Source of the DNA: Flavobacterium sp. N502536
Lineage (GTDB): Bacteria > Bacteroidota > Bacteroidia > Flavobacteriales > Flavobacteriaceae
DNA length: 64,000 nt
Assembly: GCF_025947345.1 (NCBI RefSeq)
Contig: NZ_CP110011.1
Coordinates: 1,550,001 to 1,614,000 of the forward strand
Direction of reading: 5' to 3'
This document shows positions 43,779 through 52,827 of this stretch, one piece after another. Under the pieces are notes generated by a model. That model was given only the letters and a program-made list of their open reading frames with translations. It did not search any database and was not told where the DNA came from. The translations under genes and the position numbers were made by a program. Numbering within the stretch: the first letter of the stretch is position 1; each line of letters begins with the position of its first letter.

Positions 43779-44909
43779 TTATTTTTTAATTTCCTTTGGT
43801 AATGTTGGTTTCTGCTGAGGCGGAATTCGTTTCTTTAAAAACAGAATCTGTCCTAAATGGCTGGATTGATGCTCCATAACATGAAACCAGCAATATTGGT
43901 TTGTCCAATCGTATCTTTGCTGAACTTCAGCAAACCAGGCATCATCTCTTTTCTTTAATTCCTCAATAGTTTTAGCTCTTACTTCATTATAAATATCTAA
44001 ATAATATTGTACGTCGTGCCCCTTAAATTCATCACGTCCGCCCTGATCTAAGTTTAAGGCAGCATCCCATTTTTTCTTCTCTTCTTCATTAAACCCTCTG
44101 TTTTCGAAGGTAAAAACCTGATAATACTTTTCGGCAGCCGCAAGGTGCATTACCAATGATCCGATTCGGTTGGCTTGTTCGTCATGCAAATAATCAATTT
44201 CGTATGGACTCATATTCTTCACCGCTCTTTCTACACGAGCCTTAAGGTCTTCAAGCATCGATATCATGTCTCCAATTTTTGGCGATGCGCCTTCCACATT
44301 CCCAATTTTCGCTTCTAATCTTGGTTTAATACCGCTTCCTTCCAGCAGCAAACTGTTTTTACCGTCGGTACTGGATTTGTCAAGTGTAATTTTATACTCT
44401 TTCACTTTTACATAAGCATCTTTTGAAATGCCCAGACCCCATTTCGGAATCTCACCATTTTTTAAAGGTGTTTCAAAACTTGGATTTAAAACTGCCAATG
44501 GTTCAAAAACACCTTTGTCGTTTTCGATCAGCAATTCGAATTTATCAAAATAAAACTTCCCGTTATACAAACAAAGACCTCCAAAACTCAATGATTTACT
44601 ATTTTTATCGATGGTCCCTTCCACAGTATACGATTTCCATTCGTTTGATTTAACAGGTCTGTCACTCATATTATCAAAAAAACCGTCCTCGTCATTCTTG
44701 GTATCTACTCTGGCCCAAACTCCTGCCCAGGACTTAGGTTCGGTAGTCTCTACTTTTACCGATGCAATTACTCTGAACTTTTTCTTTACAGGAGATTGAA
44801 TTTCTATCGTCTGATTGAAAGATGTCCAATCACTCGAAACCGTCTTTTGTGTTTGGGCATGAGCCAAAACAAAACATAAAAGCAACAAGGGGGTTACCAA
44901 TTTTTTCAT
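43779..44909 (-). CDS. Exported DinB-like protein with beta-rich N-domain
   Basis: 376 residues with signal peptide MKKLVTPLLLLCFVLAHAQ. Residues about 20-190 form a beta-sandwich-like domain ('KFRVIASVKVETTEPKSWAG', 'GGLCLYNGKFYFDKFELLIE'), reminiscent of a carbohydrate-binding module. Residues about 210-360 are a DinB four-helix domain with candidate metal His residues in 'SLVMHLAAAEKYY' and 'FHVMEHQSSHLGQI'. DinB proteins are usually cytoplasmic thiol-linked enzymes, so an exported version fused to a beta domain is unusual. Substrate unknown. Confidence 0.82.
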   Translation of the reverse strand: MKKLVTPLLLLCFVLAHAQTQKTVSSDWTSFNQTIEIQSPVKKKFRVIASVKVETTEPKSWAGVWARVDTKNDEDGFFDNMSDRPVKSNEWKSYTVEGTIDKNSKSLSFGGLCLYNGKFYFDKFELLIENDKGVFEPLAVLNPSFETPLKNGEIPKWGLGISKDAYVKVKEYKITLDKSSTDGKNSLLLEGSGIKPRLEAKIGNVEGASPKIGDMISMLEDLKARVERAVKNMSPYEIDYLHDEQANRIGSLVMHLAAAEKYYQVFTFENRGFNEEEKKKWDAALNLDQGGRDEFKGHDVQYYLDIYNEVRAKTIEELKKRDDAWFAEVQQRYDWTNQYCWFHVMEHQSSHLGQILFLKKRIPPQQKPTLPKEIKK

Positions 44910-45000
44910 TCTTTATATTTTTAAAAATTTAGGTAAATATAACACACTTTTTTAAGGAAATAACTTATCATAATTGAGAAATTAAGCAAAAATGAAAACA

Positions 45001-45032
45001 AAAAAAGCCACATCAGTTTAGATGCAGCTTCT
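45001..45032 (-). terminator. Terminator of the CDGSH gene
   Basis: On the minus strand AAGCTGCATC-TAAACT-GATGTGGCTT with seven T after it (two G-T wobbles in the stem). It lies 28 bases past the CDGSH stop. Confidence 0.7.
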
Positions 45033-45059
45033 TTATCAGAATAACCAAAAACGATGTTC

Positions 45060-45287
45060 TTAGTTTGTTTTCATTGGTGGTAAATCAAATGCTTTTGACT
45101 CGTGTTCGAAATTATTACGGTGTCCGCCATCGCAAAAAGGCTTGTTTGCCGATAATCCGCAACGGCAAAGACCCAATGCAGATCTTCCTTGTAGTCCGTA
45201 AACAGCTCCTTCAGAATCCATGATTTCGAAATCGCCTTCTATTTTTATTGATCCGTTTTTATTGATAATCAGTTTTGTCTTGCTCAT
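45060..45287 (-). CDS. CDGSH iron-sulfur protein
   Basis: 75 residues with one CDGSH motif: C-x-C in 'GLCRCG' and 'SANKPFCDGGH', giving three Cys and one His to bind a [2Fe-2S] cluster. It would be a small cytoplasmic redox or cluster-transfer protein. Length and layout fit the single-motif bacterial group related to mitoNEET. Single gene. Confidence 0.93.
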   Translation of the reverse strand: MSKTKLIINKNGSIKIEGDFEIMDSEGAVYGLQGRSALGLCRCGLSANKPFCDGGHRNNFEHESKAFDLPPMKTN

Positions 45288-45737
45288 ATTAATTGCCTTT
45301 TTCTTGTTTTTTTGAACACAAAGGTTGCGAAATAAATCCTGAAGATTTTAACAGGGATGCTAGTTTAAACTGGTTCTATTTTATGGGTTATTGTGCAGAG
45401 ATTCGCAAAGATTAATCGTACTGTCCGGCTGAGCGAAGTCGAAGCCTCCTGTTAAGAGTCACTTTGCATGGCTTCGACTTCGCTCAGCCAGACGATCGGT
45501 ACTATTGTCATTTCGACCGAAGGGAGAAATCACACTCGCTTATAGACAAAGATTGTGGAGTTCTTTTGTGATTTCTCCCTCCGGTCGAAATGACATAAAA
45601 TGAGAAAAACTTCACGCCTTCACGACATCCAAAAAACAAAATTCTTCACGAATCTCTGTGCTTTTTCTCTGTGAAACTCCGCGCAATAACAAAATCTCAA
45701 TTCTATTGCTTATTTTTGCACTCAATAAAATTGAGTT
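45288..45737. repeat. 450-base spacer with two large inverted repeats
   Basis: Inverted repeat 1: GGCTGAGCGAAGTCGAAGCC (45427-45446) with its exact complement at 45470-45489. Inverted repeat 2: 28-base arms at 45506-45533 and 45568-45595 starting TGTCATTTCGACCG and ending GAAATCAC, with a small mismatch. Both are strong hairpins of the sort scattered between Flavobacterium genes. No gene seen. TATTTTTG at 45711-45718 may be the metG -7 box. Confidence 0.85.
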
Positions 45738-47795
45738 ATGATACAGAATCCAAAGAGATATACTATTACGGCAGCCTTACCATACACCAACGGACCTATC
45801 CATATTGGCCATTTGGCGGGGGTTTACGTGCCTGCAGATATATATTCGAGATATTTACGTTTACAAGGAAAAGATGTTGCGTTTATTTGCGGAAGCGATG
45901 AACACGGTGTTGCAATTTCGATGAAAGCCAAAAAAGAAGGAGTTACGCCACAACAAGTTATTGATAAATACGACGGTGTGATCCGTAAATCGTTTGCTGA
46001 TTTCGGAATTTCATTTGACAATTATTCCAGAACTTCAGCTAAAATTCACCATGATACGGCTTCGGAATTCTTTAGAACCCTGTATGATAAAGGCGATTTT
46101 ATTGAAGAAATAACCGAACAATTGTACGATGCCAAAGCCAATCAGTTTTTAGCGGATCGTTTTGTGGTTGGAACCTGCCCGAAATGTGGTAATGAAGAAG
46201 CATATGGAGATCAGTGTGAAAAATGCGGATCGACTTTAAATGCGACGGACCTGATTAACCCAAAATCGACAATTACCGGAGAAACGCCAATCTTAAAATC
46301 AACGAAACACTGGTTTTTACCCTTGGACAGATATACCGATTTCTTAACAGAATGGATTTTGGTTGGACATAAAAACGACTGGAAACCCAATGTTTACGGA
46401 CAAGTAAAATCATGGGTTGACGGCGGACTTGAGCCTCGTGCGGTAACGCGTGACCTTGACTGGGGAATTGATGTTCCGGTTGAAGGTGCCGAAGGAAAAA
46501 AATTATACGTTTGGTTTGATGCCCCTATCGGATACATCTCGTCTACTAAAGAATGGGCTGCCCGTGAAGGAAAAGACTGGGAACCTTACTGGAAAGACGA
46601 AGACACCAAACTAGTTCACTTTATAGGGAAAGACAATATTGTTTTTCACTGTATTATTTTCCCGGCGATGTTAAAAGCCGAAGGAAGTTATATTTTACCG
46701 GACAACGTACCTGCAAATGAGTTTTTGAATTTGGAAGGAAACAAACTTTCGACTTCTAAAAACTGGGCAGTTTGGTTACACGAATATTTAGAAGAGTTTC
46801 CGGAGAAACAAGATGTCTTGCGTTATGCCTTAACGTCAAACGCACCTGAAACTAAAGACAACGATTTTACCTGGAAAGATTTTCAGGCGAGAAATAACAA
46901 CGAACTGGTAGCGATTTTTGGAAATTTCATCAATCGTGTAGTCGTTTTAACCAATAAATATTACGACGGATTTATTCCAAAACCGAATGATTTCAACGAA
47001 GTTGACGAGGCTGCTTTGGCAGAATTGAAAGCTTACCCGGCTGTTATTTCAAGTTCGGTTGAGCGTTACAGATTCCGTGAAGCTTTAGGTGAATTGATGA
47101 ATGTAGCTCGTTTAGGAAATAAATATTTAGCCGACGAAGAGCCTTGGAAAGTAATGAAAGACAATCCGGAGCGTGTAAAAACTCAAATGTATGTAGCCTT
47201 ACAAATCGCTGCTGCGCTGAGCATTTTGGCTGAACCGTTTTTACCTTTTACTGCCGCTAAATTATCCAAAATCCTGAAAAATGAAGGCAAACTGAAATGG
47301 AATGATGTTGCTGAAAATTCAGAATTGATTCCGGAAGGCCACCAAATAGGAGAAGCCGAATTACTTTTCGCAAAAATTGAAGACGAAGAAATTCAAAAAC
47401 AAATAGACAAATTGGAAGCTACAAAAACCGCTAACCTTGCCGAAAGCAAACAACCTGAGCCACAAAAAGAACTCATTCAATTTGAAGATTTCGCTAAAAT
47501 GGATATTCGTGTTGGAACTATTTTGGAAGCAGAAAAAATGCCAAAAGCCAACAAACTTCTGGTACTGAAAGTAGATACCGGAATTGATGTTCGTACAATC
47601 GTTTCAGGAATTGCAGAGAGTTTTTCTCCGGAAGAGATCATCGGAAAACGTGTTTCGGTTTTGGCCAACTTAGCGCCAAGAGCACTTCGCGGTGTAGAAA
47701 GTCAGGGAATGATCCTGATGACTACAAATGCCGAAGGAAAACTTGTTTTCATCAATCCGGATGCCGATGCTCCGAATGGTGAAACGGTAAACTAA
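45738..47795 (+). CDS. metG: Methionine--tRNA ligase
   Basis: 685 residues. MetRS charges tRNA-Met for initiation and elongation. Class I 'HIGH' motif in '[18 protein letters not shown]', zinc site '[18 protein letters not shown]', and a KMSKS variant '[12 protein letters not shown]'. The C-terminal 110 residues are an EMAP/tRBD tRNA-binding domain ('[20 protein letters not shown]', '[18 protein letters not shown]'). A hairpin terminator of the AAACCCGACAGG family follows. Confidence 0.97.
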   Translation: MIQNPKRYTITAALPYTNGPIHIGHLAGVYVPADIYSRYLRLQGKDVAFICGSDEHGVAISMKAKKEGVTPQQVIDKYDGVIRKSFADFGISFDNYSRTSAKIHHDTASEFFRTLYDKGDFIEEITEQLYDAKANQFLADRFVVGTCPKCGNEEAYGDQCEKCGSTLNATDLINPKSTITGETPILKSTKHWFLPLDRYTDFLTEWILVGHKNDWKPNVYGQVKSWVDGGLEPRAVTRDLDWGIDVPVEGAEGKKLYVWFDAPIGYISSTKEWAAREGKDWEPYWKDEDTKLVHFIGKDNIVFHCIIFPAMLKAEGSYILPDNVPANEFLNLEGNKLSTSKNWAVWLHEYLEEFPEKQDVLRYALTSNAPETKDNDFTWKDFQARNNNELVAIFGNFINRVVVLTNKYYDGFIPKPNDFNEVDEAALAELKAYPAVISSSVERYRFREALGELMNVARLGNKYLADEEPWKVMKDNPERVKTQMYVALQIAAALSILAEPFLPFTAAKLSKILKNEGKLKWNDVAENSELIPEGHQIGEAELLFAKIEDEEIQKQIDKLEATKTANLAESKQPEPQKELIQFEDFAKMDIRVGTILEAEKMPKANKLLVLKVDTGIDVRTIVSGIAESFSPEEIIGKRVSVLANLAPRALRGVESQGMILMTTNAEGKLVFINPDADAPNGETVN

Positions 47796-47850
47796 TTGAT
47801 TTAATTAGAAAATATGACAATTTGATAATGCGATAATTTTCTAAATTTAT

Positions 47851-47883
47851 AAACCCGACAGGTTTTAAAAACCTGTCGGGTTT
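47851..47883. terminator. Palindromic terminator of the AAACCCGACAGG family
   Basis: AAACCCGACAGGTTTT and AAAACCTGTCGGGTTT form a near-perfect 16-base stem. The stem sequence is the same as at 56146-56178 except at the loop. Confidence 0.8.
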
Positions 47884-48060
47884 GCTGAACAATTGTCCGA
47901 AATTTTCGAGGTCATTCTGGTAACGGAGACCGGCGACGATCAGGATCTGCGAACTAAAATGATGAACTGCATCAAAACCAGTAAGATGTTAGCGAAAGCG
48001 CTTGAACCATTTTCTGACCTGCAAATTAAAGAGGCCTGCGGTAAAATTTTGAATGCTTAA
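47884..48060 (+). pseudogene. 3' fragment of a gene beside the defence module
   Basis: An open frame of 58 residues plus stop with no start codon in a sensible place: AEQLSEIFEVILVTETGDDQ, then DLRTKMMNCIKTSKMLAKAL, then EPFSDLQIKEACGKILNA. It runs straight out of the metG hairpin. The composition is that of a real soluble helical protein, and a good terminator follows, so this looks like the 3' end of a gene whose 5' part was deleted or replaced. I do not recognise the family. Confidence 0.6.
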
Positions 48061-48069
48061 CACTCTCTT

Positions 48070-48106
48070 AAACGCGTGAAATTGACAACTGATTCACGCG
48101 TTTTTC
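48070..48106 (+). terminator. Terminator after the gene fragment
   Basis: AAACGCGTGAA pairs with TTCACGCGTTT across a 12-base loop, followed by TTCTTTTTT. It would end transcription of the truncated gene before the defence module. Confidence 0.78.
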
Positions 48107-48230
48107 TTTTTTAACAACCTTTCTTTTCAGTTAAAGTTTACGAAAAAAACGATTAATAATTTTTTTTAAGTTTATAATATTCGTTATTTTACACCAAAAA
48201 CACACCTTTTAACGAAAAAATCGTAAAACC

Positions 48231-49595
48231 ATGCTAATCCGTTTTGTTGTCAGTAACTTTATGTCTTTCAAAGATGAGACAGAATTCAATATGCTTCCCG
48301 CAAAAGGAAATGGCTCTCGTCAACTCACTAATCATATAAAAAAAACCAAATCTGGCGTTGAAGTTTTAAAAACGGCAGCAATTTATGGGGCAAATGCAGC
48401 AGGAAAAAGTAATTTGATAAGAGCAATTGCCTTCTTGAAATCTATCGTAATAAATGATGTCGAACTATTAGTGCCGCAAAGCAAAAGATTCCGTCTTGAT
48501 GAAACCTATCTTGATAAACCTTCAACTTTTCGAATTGAATATGAATACCAAGGAATTCATTTTGATTATGCTGTAGAAATTTTTAAAGGAAAAATAAAAG
48601 AGGAGTGGCTCTATTTAATAAATTCAGTTAAAAAAAACAACGAAGAACTTTTATTTAGAAGAAAGAATAAAGATGTTGAGTTCGGAGAATACTTTAAAAG
48701 CAAAGATGATGTTTCATTCGCTAAAAAATTCCTTAAAAAACAACTTAAAGACAATCAAACTGTTTTAAATAATTCCTATTCCCTTTTTGAAAGTACTAAT
48801 ATTTTAGATAAAATCTGTGAAGCTTTTTCAAAACTTCATACCGTTTTTCCAAACTCTATAAATATTGAATTTACTCAATCGGTTTTATTAGGAACTAAAA
48901 AGCTAGATTTCGTAAGTAAAATGCTCACAAACAGCAAAACTGGAATTGAAAAAATTGTACTAAGGAAAGTCGAGTCTGACTTATTCTTTGGATTAGACGA
49001 TGTTAGTTTCAAAAACAATCTTATCGATCAAATTGAATCCAGCATTCAAAATGATGCAAACAACACAAAAGAAAAATCGCTTGTTTTTACATATAGAAAT
49101 AAGCACTTTAGTTTCATAAGGGAAAATGACAAATACTTTGTTCTTGTGTTATGCACTCAACATGAAAATTCAAGTTTTGCATTTGATTTTAGTGAAGAAT
49201 CTGATGGTACAAATAGGCTTTTCGAACTATCTCCAGCTTTCGAAGAATTATTGTATGAAGATGATTTTGTATATATTATTGATGAATTAGAAAGAAGCAT
49301 GCATCCTTTATTAGCTAAAGAACTTTTAAAAACATATTCATTAAATTCAAAAACTAATAGTCAATTAATTTTCACCACTCACGAAAGCCATTTATTAGAT
49401 GATAATTTGCTTCGCCGGGATGAAATATGGTTTACAGAAAAAAAATCTGATGGCAGTACAGAATTTTATCCGTTAAGTAACTTTAACCCTAGAGGTGACA
49501 AAGTCTTAGAAAGAGGTTATTTAGAAGGACGATATGGAGGAATACCATTTTTAGGAGATTTTTCAAAATTAATTACTGAAGAAAATCTTTTATAA
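48231..49595 (+). CDS. RloA/AbiL-type AAA ATPase
   Basis: 454 residues of the COG1106-like ATPase group (AAA_15/AAA_21). It begins 'MLIRFVVSNFMSFKDETEFN', typical of the RecF/OLD-like fold, with Walker A 'IYGANAAGKSNL' at residues 51-62. A helical insertion follows, then signature and Walker B 'DDFVYIIDELERSMHPLLAK' near 345-360, and 'QLIFTTHESHLLD' as sensor/His-loop. The C-terminus 'RGDKVLERGYLEGRYGGIPF' is the family's ending. In phage defence such ATPases sense or hold a toxic effector. The stop is followed at once by the ATG of the RloB gene. G+C is visibly lower than in metG. Confidence 0.9.
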   Translation: MLIRFVVSNFMSFKDETEFNMLPAKGNGSRQLTNHIKKTKSGVEVLKTAAIYGANAAGKSNLIRAIAFLKSIVINDVELLVPQSKRFRLDETYLDKPSTFRIEYEYQGIHFDYAVEIFKGKIKEEWLYLINSVKKNNEELLFRRKNKDVEFGEYFKSKDDVSFAKKFLKKQLKDNQTVLNNSYSLFESTNILDKICEAFSKLHTVFPNSINIEFTQSVLLGTKKLDFVSKMLTNSKTGIEKIVLRKVESDLFFGLDDVSFKNNLIDQIESSIQNDANNTKEKSLVFTYRNKHFSFIRENDKYFVLVLCTQHENSSFAFDFSEESDGTNRLFELSPAFEELLYEDDFVYIIDELERSMHPLLAKELLKTYSLNSKTNSQLIFTTHESHLLDDNLLRRDEIWFTEKKSDGSTEFYPLSNFNPRGDKVLERGYLEGRYGGIPFLGDFSKLITEENLL

Positions 49596-50282
49596 ATGGA
49601 GCGTAAGAGATATACATTAGATGATTACAACAAAAAGGCCTCTTTTAAAGACGCAACTAAATTCTTCATTGTTTATGAGGGAGAAGATAAGGAACCTAAA
49701 TATTTCGGAACTTTTAATAATTTATTTTTTGAACCTAAAAAAGCCAGTATTTTACACGTTTTTGAAAAAGACACTAATATTAAGGGCTCTCAACCAAAAA
49801 AACTAATAGAAAGAGCAAAATCTTTTATTGAAAATCCACCTAAGGATTTACCTGTAACTCCGTCTGCAGATGACAAATATAGGTTTGTGCTTGATGTAGA
49901 TCAACATCCAAAAGAGGAATATCCAGAACTAAAAAAATATTGCGAAAGTCTAATTGATGCAGATTTATTTATAAGCAATTATTGTTTCGAAATATGGCTA
50001 TTATTTCATTTAGATGAACCAGAAAATATTATATGTAAAACTAGTAAAGAATCAAAAACAGAACTCGGAACAAAACATACCGATTCAAAAATAAAAAACT
50101 ATCCTAAAGGGTATTTAACTCATGAATATCTTTTGAAAGCGATCGAAAGAGCTGAAAAAGCTGACGCAAATAAAGATGATTATTTTCCTGCTGAAAAGTC
50201 AACAAAAGTATACTTATTAATGAAGGAACTTCTTAAATACTCAAAAATTAATATTGAAGTTATTGATCCCAAAATAATATAA
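49596..50282 (+). CDS. rloB: RloB-family TOPRIM-like effector
   Basis: 228 residues. The TOPRIM-like acidic motif 'FFIVYEGEDKEPKYF' (Glu28) is followed by 'FVLDVDQHPKEEYP' (Asp100-x-Asp102) and 'SNYCFEIWLLFHLDEPENI', the family's SNPxFExWLxLH signature (Pro replaced by Tyr here). This set defines RloB, first seen as an accessory in Campylobacter type I restriction loci and also as AbiLii. The protein is the probable nuclease of the two-gene module. Its ATG abuts the ATPase stop with zero gap, so the two are translated together. There is no restriction-modification gene nearby, so this is the stand-alone form. Confidence 0.9.
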   Translation: MERKRYTLDDYNKKASFKDATKFFIVYEGEDKEPKYFGTFNNLFFEPKKASILHVFEKDTNIKGSQPKKLIERAKSFIENPPKDLPVTPSADDKYRFVLDVDQHPKEEYPELKKYCESLIDADLFISNYCFEIWLLFHLDEPENIICKTSKESKTELGTKHTDSKIKNYPKGYLTHEYLLKAIERAEKADANKDDYFPAEKSTKVYLLMKELLKYSKINIEVIDPKII

Positions 50283-50308
50283 GCCTTTTGCTTTACAAAT
50301 AATAAACA

Positions 50309-51196
50309 ATGAAAATCACCAAACCAAGATTAGCCTTAATTTGCGGAATACTTTGTATTTCGATTTTTCCAATATTGGTTAAACTGAAACTGGCGCCCGG
50401 ATTGATTTCGGCTTTTTACAGAATGTTTTTTGCTGTGATTTTACTTTTACCTTATGTAATCATCACCAAAAGTTTTAAACTTCCAAAAACGAAGCCTTTT
50501 CTTCTGGCGGTACTTTGCGGTATTTTATTCTCCTCAGATGTTGCAGTTTGGAATATTGCTATTCAGGATTCGAGTGCTACACAGGCTTCTTTACTTACCA
50601 ATTTATCGCCGCTTTGGGTTGGAATTGGGTCTTTTTTCTTTCTTAAAATACGACCAGCCACCAATTTCTGGATCGGAACCGTGGTTTCGCTATTCGGGAT
50701 GGTCACTTTGGTAGGCTTTAGCTTTTTTATGGATTTAAATTTTGATCAGGCCTTCTTGTTTGCCGTTTTATCGGGTATCCTCTATTCGATTTATCTTTTG
50801 GTGAGCAAAAAAGTACTATCTGATGTTGATGTTTTGTCCTTTATGACCATTAGTTTATTGGCTTCAAGCGTTTACTTGGCCGTACTTTGTTATGCTTTGA
50901 ATCAGCCTTTCACCGGTTTTTCTGATACGGGTTGGTTTGTATTGGCACTTCAGGCGGTAATTTGCCAATTGTGTGCATGGCTTTCTATCAGTTACGCCAC
51001 CCAGCACATGCGTGCCACAAGGGTTTCACTAAGTTTATTGAGTCAGGCTGTAATTACATCCATTTTAGCTTGGTTGTTTTTGGAAGAACAAATAACTTTA
51101 CAAATGGTTTTCGGCGGAATCATTTTGCTCTTCGGAATTAGAATTACGTTCTATGATAAAACGATTTCTTTAAAGAAGCTTTTTTCTAAGAATTAG
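50309..51196 (+). CDS. DMT-family EamA transporter
   Basis: 295 residues with ten predicted membrane helices in two EamA halves: 'MKITKPRLALICGILCISIF', 'SSATQASLLTNLSPLWVGIG' and the second-half 'THMRATRVSLSLLSQAVITS' region (here 'QHMRATRVSLSLL'). DMT transporters export amino acids, nucleotides or drugs; the substrate is not readable. It starts 26 bases after rloB and might be read through from it, but it looks like a chromosomal neighbour. Confidence 0.88.
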   Translation: MKITKPRLALICGILCISIFPILVKLKLAPGLISAFYRMFFAVILLLPYVIITKSFKLPKTKPFLLAVLCGILFSSDVAVWNIAIQDSSATQASLLTNLSPLWVGIGSFFFLKIRPATNFWIGTVVSLFGMVTLVGFSFFMDLNFDQAFLFAVLSGILYSIYLLVSKKVLSDVDVLSFMTISLLASSVYLAVLCYALNQPFTGFSDTGWFVLALQAVICQLCAWLSISYATQHMRATRVSLSLLSQAVITSILAWLFLEEQITLQMVFGGIILLFGIRITFYDKTISLKKLFSKN

Positions 51197-51441
51197 ATTG
51201 AGTGCTGTTTGCCCGCGGATAAAACAGATTATACTGATTTACGCAGATTGATTGTGCCAAAATTCGTGAATTCGTGACGAAAAATTCTCCCGCAGATTTA
51301 GCAGATCTGGCAGATTATTCCAGAATCATTGAAATCATTTTAATCTGTGGCAAAAAAATTAGTGCTAATTCGTGCAATTCGTCGTAAAAAAACCTGAAAC
51401 AAAGAAAACCTGAAACCTGAAACAAAAAAACATCCTTACCT
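51197..51441. repeat. Degenerate dispersed-repeat spacer
   Basis: Contains repeated 'gcagatt' phrases ('acgcagattgatt', 'cgcagatttagcagatctggcagatt'), 'attcgtgaattcgtgac' and 'tgctaattcgtgcaattcgtcg', and 'aacctgaaac' twice. Similar phrases occur at 55250-55300. No gene seen; these look like degenerate repeats common in Flavobacterium spacers. Confidence 0.45.
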
Positions 51442-52149
51442 ATGTTACATAAAAACAAAATACCCAACTTAAAAGTAATCGCATTTGATGCTGATGACAC
51501 TCTATTTGTAAACGAACCTTACTTTCAGGAAACAGAACATAAATTCTGTGCTTTGATGGAAGATTACCTTTCTCATCAGGGGATTTCGCAGGAATTATTC
51601 AAAATCGAGATCGAGAATTTATCTTTATACGGTTACGGAATCAAAGGTTATATTTTATCGATGATTGAAGCGGCCATAAACATTTCAGATAAAACCATTC
51701 CGATTGAGGTTATCGAAAAAATCATCCAATATGGAAAAGAGTTACTCGAAAAACCGATCGAACTGCTGGACGGAGTCGAAGAAACGCTAAAAACGCTACA
51801 CGGAAAATACAAACTGGTTGTCGCTACAAAAGGCGACCTGAAAGACCAACACAGCAAGTTGCACCGTTCGGGTCTGGGGCATTATTTTCATCATATCGAA
51901 GTAATGTCGGACAAACAGGAAATTGATTACACCAAATTACTAGGACGTTTAGACATCCAGGCAGATGAATTTCTGATGATCGGAAACTCACTAAAATCGG
52001 ATGTTTTACCCGTTTTAGGAATTGGAGGTTATGCGGTACACATTCCGTTTCACACCACCTGGGAACACGAAAAAATCAATCACAAAATAGAACATGCGCA
52101 TTTCAGTTCTTTCGAAAAAATTACTGAAATCCTTCAGAACTTATTGTAA
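51442..52149 (+). CDS. HAD-family hydrolase
   Basis: 235 residues of the HAD phosphatase fold. Motif I 'VIAFDADDTLFVNE' (nucleophile and acid/base Asp), motif II Thr in 'KLVVATKGDLKDQHS', motif III Lys in 'DYTKLL' and motif IV in 'FLMIGNSLKSDVLPVLGIGG' (Asp). The cap domain between motifs I and II is helical, suggesting a small phosphorylated metabolite; the substrate is unknown. It overlaps the next start by one base (TAATG). Confidence 0.88.
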   Translation: MLHKNKIPNLKVIAFDADDTLFVNEPYFQETEHKFCALMEDYLSHQGISQELFKIEIENLSLYGYGIKGYILSMIEAAINISDKTIPIEVIEKIIQYGKELLEKPIELLDGVEETLKTLHGKYKLVVATKGDLKDQHSKLHRSGLGHYFHHIEVMSDKQEIDYTKLLGRLDIQADEFLMIGNSLKSDVLPVLGIGGYAVHIPFHTTWEHEKINHKIEHAHFSSFEKITEILQNLL

Positions 52150-52778
52150 TGAAAACACTTTTAGACTTAGAAAACTGGAATAGAAAAGAACATTTTGCAC
52201 ATTTCATTCAAATGGAAGAACCCTTTTTTGGCGCCACCGTTGAAATTGACTGTACGCAGGCTTATGAAACAGCAAAAAGTCTTCAATCTTCCTTTTTCAT
52301 TTATTATTTACACAAAACACTCGCTGCTGTAAATGCAATTGAGAATTTTAAATACCGTATTTCCGGAGATCAGATCTACATTAACGATCGCATCGATGCC
52401 TCGGCTACTATCGGACGTGCAGACGGTACTTTTGGATTCTCGTTTATGGAATACAATCCCGACTTTAAAATCTTTCAAAAAACGGCTTTAGAAGAAATCG
52501 AACGCATTCAAAACACCACGGGTCTTTTTACAAGATCTTTTGAGAATGATAATTTAATTCATTTCTCGGCCATTCCGTGGTTGAATTTTACTTCGCTTTC
52601 GCATGCCCGCAGTTTTACCTTTCCGGACAGCTGTCCAAAGGTTTCTTTTGGAAAAATGATGACCTCGCCAACCGGAAAAAGAACCATCGCCATGTCTGTT
52701 CATGTGCATCACGCCTTAATGGACGGATTGCACATGGGACAGTTTGTTGATTATTTTCAGGAATTAATGAATCAATAA
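52149..52778 (+). CDS. Chloramphenicol acetyltransferase-family protein
   Basis: 209 residues, the CAT length. The catalytic His motif 'VHVHHALMDGLHMGQF' (HHxxxDG) and 'SFTFPDSCPKVSFGK' match CAT, and 'WNRKEHFAHFI' is the family start (WxRxxHF). Chloramphenicol resistance is possible but unproven; chromosomal Flavobacterium relatives are common and may have other acyl acceptors. The gene is translationally coupled to the HAD phosphatase. Confidence 0.87.
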   Translation: MKTLLDLENWNRKEHFAHFIQMEEPFFGATVEIDCTQAYETAKSLQSSFFIYYLHKTLAAVNAIENFKYRISGDQIYINDRIDASATIGRADGTFGFSFMEYNPDFKIFQKTALEEIERIQNTTGLFTRSFENDNLIHFSAIPWLNFTSLSHARSFTFPDSCPKVSFGKMMTSPTGKRTIAMSVHVHHALMDGLHMGQFVDYFQELMNQ

Positions 52779-52827
52779 CTCCAAAATAAAGGCTTAAATT
52801 TGGAATGATATTTGTCGATAAAAGCAC

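Noticed and set aside
45288..45737. tRNA or small RNA gene in the inverted-repeat spacer
   Set aside because: The hairpins are long and simple with no cloverleaf; no tRNA-like anticodon arm was found.
48231..50282. Type I restriction accessory locus
   Set aside because: RloA/RloB genes were named from such loci, but no hsdR, hsdM or hsdS gene is in the window; called a stand-alone module instead.
52149..52778. Acquired chloramphenicol-resistance gene
   Set aside because: The CAT motif is present, but the gene is coupled to a HAD gene, and no mobile element lies near it; resistance is not claimed.
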